A DNA stretch of 64,000 nucleotides. It comes from Eleusine coracana subsp. coracana (Eukaryota; Streptophyta; Magnoliopsida; Poales; Poaceae). How positions within the stretch are numbered: position 1 is the stretch's first letter; each line of letters begins with the position of its first letter. The DNA lies in NCBI GenBank assembly GCA_032690845.1, contig CM064417.1, positions 11,686,501-11,750,500 on the forward strand, read 5' to 3'. The notes below the pieces were generated by a model. The model was not told the origin of the DNA, made no database searches, and was given only the letters and a program-made list of their open reading frames with translations. Of this stretch, positions 55,301-64,000 are shown piece by piece. The position numbers and the translations under genes are program-made.

Positions 55301-57377
55301 CTCGTGTCCCTCTTCTCGGTCAGCAGATCCGGCCCGTGATGTTGCAGCAGCGGATCCGGCCGAAGAGCGGCGGGCACGAGCACCTATCGGTAGATCCATA
55401 ATAGGCCTAGCACGGACTGGGCGGGCTTTTTTTTTATTTCCGAATCACAATGGTAGCGGCAGGTGACATCTTCACCCGCCGCTACTAATATTCTTATAGC
55501 GGCGGTTTGTTCCAACATGTGATTGTCCGCCGCTTTAAATATTTTATTTTTAGCTGTAGAACCGTAGTGGCGGTTATCCATACCTGCCGCTACAGTGTAT
55601 TTCGCACCGCCGTTAGAGGCATCTTCTGTGGTAGTGGTAATTAGTCTTTTTCATGACAAGCTGCAGGCATATATAGATAATTAGGGGAGTCCTTGTATTT
55701 TGCACATATACTCAGTCTCTCGCAAGATGCCAACTTCAACAAAAATGACTATATGCATGTGGCCCTCATGGTAGATGTGTAGATATTCCATGCATCCAGC
55801 AACAAACCTGAGGAAACAAAAACATAGCCTTGCCAGAATGCGTTGATTCCAGCTGGAGGAAGCGAACAATATAAATGTAGCCATTATAGCATGTGGATAA
55901 CACGTGCCCGGACAGAAATAGATGTCGATCTATAGTTACCTCAGAGAGAAAATCTAGCATGGACCAGGAACGAGTGTAAGGAATGGTGCAACGTCAACAA
56001 TCGACCTCGTCTGCCTCCAATGAAAATGAATGCAGGGCTTTGAACGGCCCTACTTTTTTTCTAAGAAAAAATAATGATCATCTCGTCCTACGTCGTCCGG
56101 CAAAAACCACAGAACGTGCATATTATTGCCACGAGACCTGCTTGCTTCTGCTTGTCTCTTTGCATGGGGCAGAATGGGGCTTTGTAGACCGATCGATCCA
56201 TGTAACCGTCCTCGTTCGCTCCAGAACTTTCTATTGGCTGCAGTACGTACGTGTGCGTTTTGAAGCGAGACAATTTAACCTGGCCGCTACCACCGTCACA
56301 TGTGAATGATCAATGATGTCGAGTATTTTTGCCTTGTGCTGTGCGGACGTATCCTGCCGGCCGGCGTCTTATTCCCTGTCGTTGTTCGAAATAATCTATC
56401 TGAATTTTTCATGTAAGTCGAATCTTGACACGTGCAGAACTAATTACCAAGGACGTGTTTATATATAATCCTGGTCTATAGAAATAAAGCGTGGCTACAA
56501 GTATCGTATATGAAAATGGTGGTAATACCTAACCTTTATTTCTATCATGAGGCTCACAGCAATGCATGTGCGCATCATCAGCGTTGCGGAGTAATTAAGA
56601 AGGGAGTTGCATGATGGGCATCTGAACTTGACCAGACTCTTGCTCGGTTTATCAAGCTTACGGAGTTTAAGGAATTGTATTACCCTAGGTACACAATAAC
56701 ACATATGAATCGCCCAGTGAGCCACATACATTCACGAAATAGTCTTTGAATGCGTCGTGACTGACGAAGCACGAGTTATTTTTTGTAGTTTTTAAAAAAC
56801 TACCAGTCAGTATTTTTAGACAGTAAAACTCATCTTCGTGTAATCTCCATATATATGAGCTAGGCTTGTTACTGTCAATTCCATAATTAGTCATTTTCAT
56901 GACAATACACAGGCGTGTAGATAATTAGGCAGGATGAGTCCTTGTATTTTGCATATACGCCCAACACCGGAAGCTGGCGACCTTCATCCAGAAATTATAT
57001 TATTATACCATGCATAACATGTGGCCCCTCATGGTAGATACATATGTATTATCCATGCAGCGACAAACTTGAAAAGATGAACGCCAGGATGCGTTCAGTA
57101 GAGTAGGTGAACCAAACAATAGAAATGTAGACACTGGCATGAGAATAACACGTGCATGGACGGGAAGATGCTGATCCCGCTCTGCCCCAGAGAGAAGATC
57201 TGCATCACTGCATGGATGAGGAACGTAACCTTCGTTGCTCGCTCCAGAACGAAGTTTCTACTGCCCGCAGTAGTACGTGTGCGTTCGCCGCGAGACAGAG
57301 ATGAACCTGGCTAGCTTCTACCACGACGGCCTTGTCCTGTGCCGTGCGGACGTATCCTCTCGGCGTCTCGTTCCGTG

Positions 57378-60077
57378 AAAACAAAAACAAAACCTCCCAT
57401 GTGTCTGGTCAGAGTGAAAGCTTCCAGCGACGGTCCACGCAGTCCAAAGAACAGTAGCACAGTAGATCTTTTCGGCGTGGCCAATGGACAAGACGGAGTC
57501 GAGGGCTTCCATCACACCCTACCCAGTCAGTAACCTCCGAACGCGCCCCGTCCACCCGTTCTTCGCGCGCGGCGTTCCCGCACCGTACCCGCGTGTCGCC
57601 CGCTCGTGGTCCCGTGTGTGGCCCACAGGTATCTTGTGTGGGGGCCCGGACCGGATGTTTTTGTGGCCAGATCTCGTCGACGGCGTTGATTTTAGCAGCT
57701 ACTATTGATACTTTGATAGAGAGACTGCAGTGACAGCAACAGGTGATGAGCGATGGAGATTCTTCTTCTTCGCAAAGGGAGTTAATTAGCGATAGAGGTA
57801 AGCGATATATAGCGCCTCTCCCTCGATCCCCACCCCACACACACAGCAGGCACACAGCCAAGGTTTTAAGTCGGGTTTAGCGACCACGGCGAGATATATG
57901 CAGCGATGCTGATTAATAGTAATCTGGTGGCGGTGGTTGGTCGCGCTCGGCAAGTCGAGGTCGCCCGAGCTGGGACTGGACCGGAGGAATAACAATACAA
58001 ACGAACTGCTACTACTCCAGCACAAGGCTAGTACTACGCGACAGGACGGGACCCAATGATTGCTGACCTGGCGCTGGAGAGGAGAGAGAGAGAGTGAGGC
58101 GTTTCCTGGTGGCGGTCCGGTCCGGGGGAGGCCAGCGGCCGTCCGGGGACCATGGATGATTGATTGCCGCCGCCGTGCAGATGCATGGTTACCAGCAGCG
58201 CAGGCGTACCGGGTACATGAACAACTAAATGGTTACCAGCAGCATCGCAGGCACGTCGTACGCACATGAGATTTGATCGATCGGATGGTGAATGTGATTC
58301 GCGAGCGTTATTCCCCATATCCTCGACCGGCAACCAACGAGCCGGGGGCGACATGATCTGCCGTTGATCGAGCAGCTAGCGACCGATCAGTGCGACGACG
58401 AGCCGGGGGCACGAGACTCATCTAACTGTCCGCGCGACAGCCCCAATCAAACAACCGGCCTGCGTAGATGGCGCCGTCACCGTATAGTATAGTAAGCCGC
58501 CTCCAAACCGATGGAAAAGGTCACGCCCACCAGCTGCTTGTTGGCGAGTGACGAGGTGAGGCACGAGCGACCAGAGAACCGTGCGGGCCCGCGCGACCGA
58601 CGGATGCGTCCGCGCAGCACGTGCAAAGGTTAGCTACACCTAATAATCTCCCTCATTCACCGGATCATTATGTATCCGGGTTTCGTACGTGCGGCGGATC
58701 CATGACAATAGAATCCGGCCGAACTGCCGAGTTACCGGTATGTAATAGTACATATACAGGGCTTTGAAAACGAACTGGGAGCTACTACGTAGTAATCACT
58801 TAATTAATACAATCTCTATATGTGTCCGAGTTTAAACTTTATATTTGGATATATGCAGTAGTATAGCATATTAAGATGTGGTTCACACGATCTCTGGCTC
58901 TGGGTAATCAGTCAGCCAGGTCCCCATTTCTGGGCCCGTAATAATCCAGAAACCAAAGAATAGCGTTGCCATCACGTGAAACGCAAGCACCTTCGTCGTC
59001 CCGCCCCCAACTGATTCGGTGAACAACAACTATAATTCTGCTATGTACGGTCTACGAGTGACGATTAGCGATCGAAAGCAATTTTCACAGACGTTTTTTT
59101 TTCTTCACTCTCACACCCCGGCAGTGTCCCAGTGCTTCATTAGATAGAGTGTCGTACATCTCGCATATGGGCGTGTCCGTCCGCCCCCTCTCCACATCTT
59201 ACAGTGCTGCCAAAGGACCTACTCCGAGCACAGCACATACAAATGGCAGGGTGCAACTGTCAACGACCCATCACACCGAAGCACGAAAATGATGCTCAGG
59301 CTCAACATGTACACAATGTTCTCCTTTTTATGTGTCGTACACTCTGAGTCACTCCTTTCGAACATTTGTCCCCCACCACTGCTAAATTTAGGTTGGGTGA
59401 AAACTCAGCGTTTCACTCTTCGGCCTCCAGTGTAAAGAAATCTCGGCAACCTCATGTTTCTACGAAATCAGTTGCTGCCTCATGTTTCTTCAAAAAGGAG
59501 AGAGGAAACCTTGAAATTATTGACACCATATCGGGCAAATCTTATTAAAAGTTTGTAAAAGGGGACATTCACAACGAAAAGTTTATTTGTAAAACGGATG
59601 ACCGTGCCATCATCTAGATAGCTGCACTTATTTGCAGAACAAAATATTATCCAAATAATAGAAGGACCACTGATATAATTGACCTGACCAAATGCAGGAG
59701 ACAGCAGTTCCGTGGATCGTATTGATTTGTCTATACGATTTTTCTCTGCGAAAGATAGGGCCCAATGTCCATGCATATGGGAATACAGAAATATCACAAG
59801 AGACGAAGCTGATTGATCTTGACGCGATTAGGTCTTCAGTACATCCGATCCCATGGCATACGTGGATCCCCGCATTCAAACAATCAAGCTGGAATCTTCT
59901 AACCAGAAAAAAATGCAAGCCCCATTTTAAAATTGAAGACAAGTATATACATGTGGAAGGGCCGTACACAACTCAATCAACTTACATCACACTTAAAAGT
60001 AATGGAAGCCTCGCCAATGACCAATGAGGCAATGATCGGGCAACGCTAGCGAACGTGTCACCAATTCACAAACTTTA
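57378..60077. other. Intergenic DNA, no gene recognised; GC-rich at 57540-58620
   Basis: The GC-rich portion has several overlapping frames (up to 150 codons on the minus strand at 57409-57861) without recognisable domains or splice-consistent structure. It could be the promoter or leader of an unseen gene, but nothing in the sequence shows this. Confidence 0.4.
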
Positions 60078-60431
60078 GCGAATGGTCCCGTGGTTAAGGT
60101 TGTCTAGTAGCATCCTCAAGGTCAAGAGTTTAATTTTCAGCGGAGCAAATTTTTAGGCTTGGGTTAACAAAAAGTCCTCTCGTCTCTTCCCGCACCAAAG
60201 TATGTTGTCAAGGCCGCACCTAACCAAAGTATGTTGTCAAGGTCGCACCTAGTCACCTGGAAGCTACGATAACCCATGGTAGTCCCGGTCCAGGTTCTCA
60301 CAAGTTGCAGCCTCCAATGTAAGGGGAAGGAGGGTTCGGCTGTTTTTTCGACCTGCGTGAGAAAATCTTTTTCTTTGTAAAAATGCTCCGACCGGGGTTG
60401 TCTTACCCTTTGTGAGTCTATTTTATTTTTT
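60078..60431 (+). mobile_element. SINE-like retroposon, 354 bp, with 14-bp TSD
   Basis: ATTCACAAACTTTA (60064-60077) and ATTCGTAAACTTTA (60432-60445) match at 12 of 14 positions. Near the left end, TGGTTAAGGTTG (60091-60102) resembles an RNA polymerase III A box, and GAGTTTAATTTT (about 60126-60137) is a decayed B-box-like position. The element ends in a T/A-rich tail. It contains an internal 32-bp tandem duplication (ACCAAAGTATGTTGTCAAGG twice near 60195-60250). Confidence 0.55.
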
Positions 60432-60503
60432 ATTCGTAAACTTTACCCTTCTTCTGCTTTCTTGTTGGTTCTACCATGTATGTTCAGTGTGTAATACTAA
60501 TTA

Positions 60504-61336
60504 GAGTAAAGTGCATCATGGGTACCTAAACTATTTAGGAATACTCATCTAGGTCCATAAACTCTTAAACTGACTATCTGGGTTCCTAAACTATTTCTGG
60601 ACGGTCATCTAGGTTCACGAACGTTATAATGGCCCCATAAGTCTATCATCTATTTATTTTGTGTCAACCAGGTCCACACTACTGTTGTCCAGCCGCTCTT
60701 CACGTGTGTCCCAACTGCTGCAAAGTCGCTCTATTCGTGCGCTATCCAGCCTACACGACAACGCCAGCTAGCAGCCGGAGCACTCTACTCACGGTAGCCT
60801 CACTCTCCGTATCGTAGCCCGTGCCCCTCGATCACGGGCATGTCTGTTTGCCCATCAGGCGGTGACAACAGCAGCGTGTCACATGCGAAGGGTATCACAT
60901 ACGGAAGAAAGATTGTCGTCACGGGTAAAGGGCAGGTCATCGTCGTGGGTAATAAGTAACGGTCACGGAAAGGCGAGGCTATGATAAGGAGAGCGAGGTC
61001 GAATGTGAAGACGAGGCCACGACGGGCACAGCGCACCTGCTGCTATCTGGTATCATCGTATAGACTTGACAGTACCTGTATGGAGAGTGGTTGTACGGTG
61101 GTGGTGGCGCGTGTAGAGAGTGGTTGTGCGGCGGCGTGGCGAGTGGAGTGCGGCTAGACATTGTGGATCTAATCGGCACAATATAAATAGATCATAGATC
61201 TAGAGGGTTACTAAAAAGTTTATAGATCTAGATGAACATTCGAGAATAGTTTAGAGACCTAGATAATCACTTTAAGAGTTTATGGACTTATATGACCGTT
61301 ACTAAATAGTTTAGGGACCTGCGGCGCATTTCACTC
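60504..61336. mobile_element. MULE-type non-autonomous element, 833 bp, perfect 9-bp TSD
   Basis: The left end GAGTAAAGTGCATCATGGGT and the complement of the right end GAGTGAAATGCGCCGCAGGT begin long inverted repeats containing CCTAAACTATTTAG and CATAAACTCTTAAA. TACTAATTA is duplicated exactly at 60495-60503 and 61337-61345. The interior (60680-61170) is GC-rich compared with the arms and may be captured sequence, but I recognise no gene in it. Confidence 0.92.
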
Positions 61337-61345
61337 TACTAATTA

Positions 61346-62301
61346 TTGGCCCATCTTTTTTTTAAGACGTAAACTTTATTCTTCTTCTGCTTACTTATGG
61401 TTTTAGATTTGAACACGAAAATTAGGAGAGTGAAAAAGATAGGTACATAGAAAATAAGAAGGAGAGATATAGAGAAAGAGATGTATTGAAAAGAGAGAAA
61501 GATGCATTGAGATGTGAGAATGACAAATAAATTGAAAAAACTGAATGAGTATAGGATGACAAGTAATATGGTACGAAGGGAACACTAATTACTGACTCAT
61601 CTTTTTTTTAAACACACAAATATTTTAATCAGTTCATCGAAGAATTTATAGGTATGGCTGATTCATCGTGCCATTGTCTATTTACTTCGAACTTCTTTAA
61701 AATAAAATCCATGGGCAAAGGATCGTGTTCTCAGCGTTACATCTGTAGCTTTGGTGACATTTATCTCGAGCCACTCATTTTATTTGCCCTTCCTTTCTTG
61801 GATGGGTCAGTGATGCCCACATTGAGATATGAGACGCGCCGCGCAGCGGCGAGGCAGACGATTCGAAAGAAAAGTACGAGGCATTGCGTCTATATTCTCT
61901 CCAAGAGTCTAGCCAACCAGAATGCGTACATCTATTTATTTTTCCTCCAAAGTGGACATAGAGCCAAACGAATCCCGTTATTAAAAATCGGCACAAATAT
62001 GTGTGAAAGTGTGTTGGCCTCATTCATATCACACAAACCGAAAGGCCAACACGCAAATGTACTCCTCACGAGAAACTTTGTTAAGCCGCCTGCTGCTTGC
62101 ACGGTTCACCGCATTGATGCTGTATGTGCACGGCTATGCAGCGTCGCCAATGGCCAATGGCCAACTGGTCAGTCCGACGTGTTGCGTGTTCAGCATGCCC
62201 CACGCCGCCACGTAGTTTGCCGCCCGGAGCAGCAAAGCCCGGTCCAGTCATGGGGGCATGGCGTGATCATCACAACGTCGTATAATAATCAAATGGGATT
62301 A
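61346..62301. other. Intergenic DNA, no gene recognised
   Basis: The AGA-rich stretch at 61420-61560 ends in a GGTACGAAGGGAACAC word like a Stowaway end but has no partner. The 283-codon open frame starting at 61654 is judged spurious because it reads through a LINE stub. Confidence 0.4.
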
Positions 62302-62324
62302 GTTTTTTTTTTTGGACGGCAACA
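62302..62324 (-). mobile_element. Probable ultra-truncated LINE insertion (23 nt), 7-bp TSD
   Basis: On the minus strand TGTTGCCGTCC is followed by poly(A), with GGGATTA at 62295-62301 and 62325-62331. The TGTT..GTC-poly(A) end is like the resident LINE 3' end (TGTTCGGTC-poly(A)). The duplication is short. Confidence 0.55.
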
Positions 62325-62755
62325 GGGATTAAGCCGATCATATTATTCTCTTCTCCTGGAAGGATCGGAGGAGCTGACCAATGTGAGGAAGCTCGATGAC
62401 AATTCGCAATTGCCCTTGCTTGCCATAAGCAAATGCATGGCCAATTGGCCATTTGACTCCACACTGTACAAATCAACCCTGGACGCCGAGTGGCAACACT
62501 TGTAACCAGGAACATCTTTTCCTTCTCCGTTTATCCGTTCTAATACATACGCGCGCAAACTTATCTCCGTCATTGCTTTTAACCGCCGCGTTTCCCAAAC
62601 TACCCTTCCAAAGTCTAAGGTATGGATTCCACTTGTATCAGCCAGAAGCGTTTTTGAGAATTCACATGCTAAATAACGGAAGAGACCTGGGCCGTTGCGT
62701 CCGACGAAATATTTGTTGGTGACTATAGATATTCTGGTCAGGGGCCCCGCCAGCC

Positions 62756-62910
62756 CGTCCACGTCGGCGTCCGTATGGGGCTAGACGGTTTTCCTCCTAC
62801 AGGCAGCTGAAATTAAAGATCATCTCCTAATTCGTTGAGTTAAGGGCTAAGCAAAAGGAAATTGCAATGACCACTAATAATGTGCACATATCTTTGCACG
62901 TGGATTAGGA
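62756..62910. repeat. Left copy of a local direct duplication
   Basis: GTCGGCGTCCGTATGGG, CTCCTAC.GGCAG and AAAGGAAATTGCAA recur in the same order at about 63766-63890. The copies are about 1 kb apart, with a LINE stub and a Tourist element between them. Confidence 0.75.
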
Positions 62911-62920
62911 TTACTGGATT

Positions 62921-62935
62921 TTTTTTTTGAGTAAC
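62921..62935 (-). mobile_element. Ultra-truncated LINE-type insertion (15 nt) with 15-bp TSD
   Basis: TAGGATTACTGGATT is duplicated at 62906-62920 and 62936-62950. The insert on the minus strand is GTTACTC followed by eight A residues. It is the shortest member of the stub series. Confidence 0.78.
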
Positions 62936-63139
62936 TAGGATTACTGGATTAGGGATGAGCTAGTGGCAAACACAATAATCAACAACGGAAAATTACCTTC
63001 GCAAAATTTAGTGCAAACTGCATAGTAATGTGTGATAGGCTTGGTTGGCATGTGCAAAATAACCGGAGATTACAAGGTACAACAACAATTGGAGAGGACC
63101 AGGATCATTCTAGCCTTTTGGGTTCATCAAGTCCTCTTA

Positions 63140-63441
63140 GGTCATGTTTGGATCCACTTAGATTATAATAAACTGGTTTATATAATCTAGAGAGTCTCCA
63201 AACAAGTCAATTTTTTCTCAGTTTTTTAGATCTTCGCCAAATTATATAAACTCATAATCTACCCCACGTCAGCTAAATCAGATTATAACCCTTTCATTCA
63301 TGAGAGAGTTTAAAAAATTGGATTATAATTTTTATAAGCTCTCCTCCAAACACCTCCATCCAATTTTTTTTATAAACCAATTTATGTAAACTATCTTCAT
63401 AAACCAGTTTATTATAATCTGTAGTGGATCCAAGCAGATCC
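63140..63441. mobile_element. Tourist-type (PIF/Harbinger) MITE, 302 bp
   Basis: The ends GGTCATGTTTGGATCCACTT and the complement of the right end GGATCTGCTTGGATCCACTA continue into the shared arm AGATTATAATAAACTGG. TTA is duplicated at 63137-63139 and 63442-63444. It is AT-rich and non-coding. Confidence 0.85.
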
Positions 63442-63444
63442 TTA

Positions 63445-64000
63445 TATAATTTTTTTTTCAAACAACTTTGATTTTTATCAATTCCAAATTCTTTTTTATG
63501 TTTTAATTCCATTTTCTATAGAATGACAACATAACTTGTAGCATTTTGCCGGAAGATTTCTTTATACTCCAGCGGTTTTTTATGGATATGATATTGATTA
63601 TTTAATTTTAACATTAAACTCACTAACATTAAATATAAAAAGTTGGACCGAAGTACCAAGCAAGTTGTGTATTTTGTATATTAGTTTAGGAGCAGGGTTA
63701 CGTGGTTGTTGTCTCAGCTTGCCGATCATATTATTTTGCTGTTCTCCTGGAGGCTCAGAGCTGGGTGGTCGGCGTCCGTATGGGCCTGGACGTTTTTCTC
63801 CTACTGGCAGAGATGAGCTCATCTCGTAATCCCTTGGGTTCTAAAACAAAGGAAATTGCAAAGGCCACCAACGACGTGCACATGGATTACAAGATGAGTT
63901 GGTTACGGGAGAAATGAACGCGGGAGATACCTTATTTTAGGATGCATATGTTTTAGTTGAGATTCGATGATCTACTGCGGTGCCACAATGACGTATTTGC
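63445..64000. other. Intergenic DNA with the right copy of the local duplication
   Basis: The part at about 63716-63895 repeats text from 62325-62365 (GCCGATCATATTATT) and 62756-62910. No gene is recognised up to the window edge. Confidence 0.45.

Larger units (their letters stand above)
54441..55636 (+). mobile_element. Non-autonomous CACTA element, 1,196 bp, carrying a kinase gene fragment
   Basis: The left end CACTACCAGAAAAAGGACCT and the complement of the right end CACTACCACAGAAGATGCCT are inverted repeats. Subterminal GCGGCGG and CCGCCGCTA repeats fill both arms. Flanking triplets are ATA (54438-54440) and GTA (55637-55639). Unit B preserves the unoccupied site CCATAATTAGTC near 56880, consistent with an ATA duplication in which one base later changed. 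The interior carries an AGC-kinase fragment and a 51-bp minisatellite. Confidence 0.88.
52975..57377. repeat. Tandem segmental duplication (two main units plus a partial third)
   Basis: Unit A (about 53800-56375, including two CACTA insertions) and unit B (about 56376-57377) are diverged direct copies. Shared text includes GTGGTAATACCTAACCTT, TCTATCATGAGGCTCACA and CCTTGTATTTTGCA. An older partial copy (about 52975-53480) resembles the start of unit A around GGATACTG.CCCA.TAATTG. None of the units shows a gene I recognise. Confidence 0.8.

Noticed and set aside
54878..55399. Overlapping frames of 113-153 codons over the 51-bp array.
   Set aside because: The repeat length is divisible by three, so frames on both strands stay open automatically. 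Only the kinase-like frame at 54832-55060 has protein similarity.
57409..57861. A 150-codon minus-strand frame in a GC-rich stretch, considered as the start of a second host gene.
   Set aside because: It has no recognisable domain, and no consistent donor/acceptor pair or downstream exon could be found.
61654..62505. A 283-codon open frame on the plus strand, the longest in the window.
   Set aside because: It reads through a poly(T) LINE stub and its duplicated target (62295-62331), has no recognisable domain or compositional signature and is in an otherwise non-coding flank. Chance openness is the better explanation.
1..64000. CRISPR arrays, bacterial operons, integrons, rRNA or intact tRNA genes.
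   Set aside because: No regularly spaced short repeats with unique spacers, no ribosome-binding-site-led gene strings and no complete tRNA cloverleaf were found. The sequence is plant nuclear DNA.

Overview
The window is nuclear DNA of a grass, most likely a panicoid. The evidence is one spliced host gene, a GC-rich leader with a TATA box, and a dense set of grass-type transposons, including a CACTA element with TTTGCCGAG/CTCGGCAAAG subterminal repeats, Tourist, Stowaway, MULE, hAT, Helitron, an L1-type LINE and tRNA-derived SINEs. Nothing is organised like a bacterial operon, and I see no rRNA, no intact tRNA and no CRISPR array.

Positions 1-2352 hold the only convincing host gene. It is the 5' part of a full-size ABCB (P-glycoprotein/MDR-type) transporter on the minus strand: three exons covering about 325 N-terminal residues, a leader of about 0.78 kb and a TATA box. 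The rest of the gene lies beyond the left edge.

Positions 2.4-15.7 kb are intergenic, with no supportable gene. They contain two hAT-type MITEs, a MULE-type MITE, a Stowaway, a perfect 91-bp tandem duplication and three ultra-short poly(A)-tailed insertions with 13-17 bp target duplications. Positions 15.76-17.34 kb are a PIF/Harbinger element with a truncated transposase. Positions 18.05-25.5 kb are a decayed antisense L1-type LINE with recognisable ORF1 (DUF4283-like domain, double CCHC knuckle, C-terminal acidic and basic tails) and ORF2 (endonuclease, reverse transcriptase, zf-RVT).

Positions 26-36 kb carry a MULE-like element, a SINE with a 14-bp target duplication, a 2.36-kb MULE with a 9-bp target duplication and a nested hAT element, and a Helitron. 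Positions 36.8-41.1 kb hold coding-like debris cut by an LTR-like sequence and a Helitron with probable captured exons. Positions 41.3-44.4 kb are a broken CACTA TNP2 transposase. Positions 45-52.6 kb hold further MITEs and a Helitron terminus. Positions 53.0-57.4 kb are a local tandem segmental duplication in which one copy carries two CACTA insertions and the other keeps the empty sites; the larger CACTA carries an AGC-kinase gene fragment and a 51-bp minisatellite. The right end holds a second SINE, a MULE-type element with a perfect 9-bp target duplication, a Tourist element and another small duplication.

The genes do not form a pathway. The region is a transposon-rich flank upstream of a transporter gene. 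Its main interest is a well-preserved record of nested insertions, gene-fragment capture and many ultra-truncated LINE insertions.
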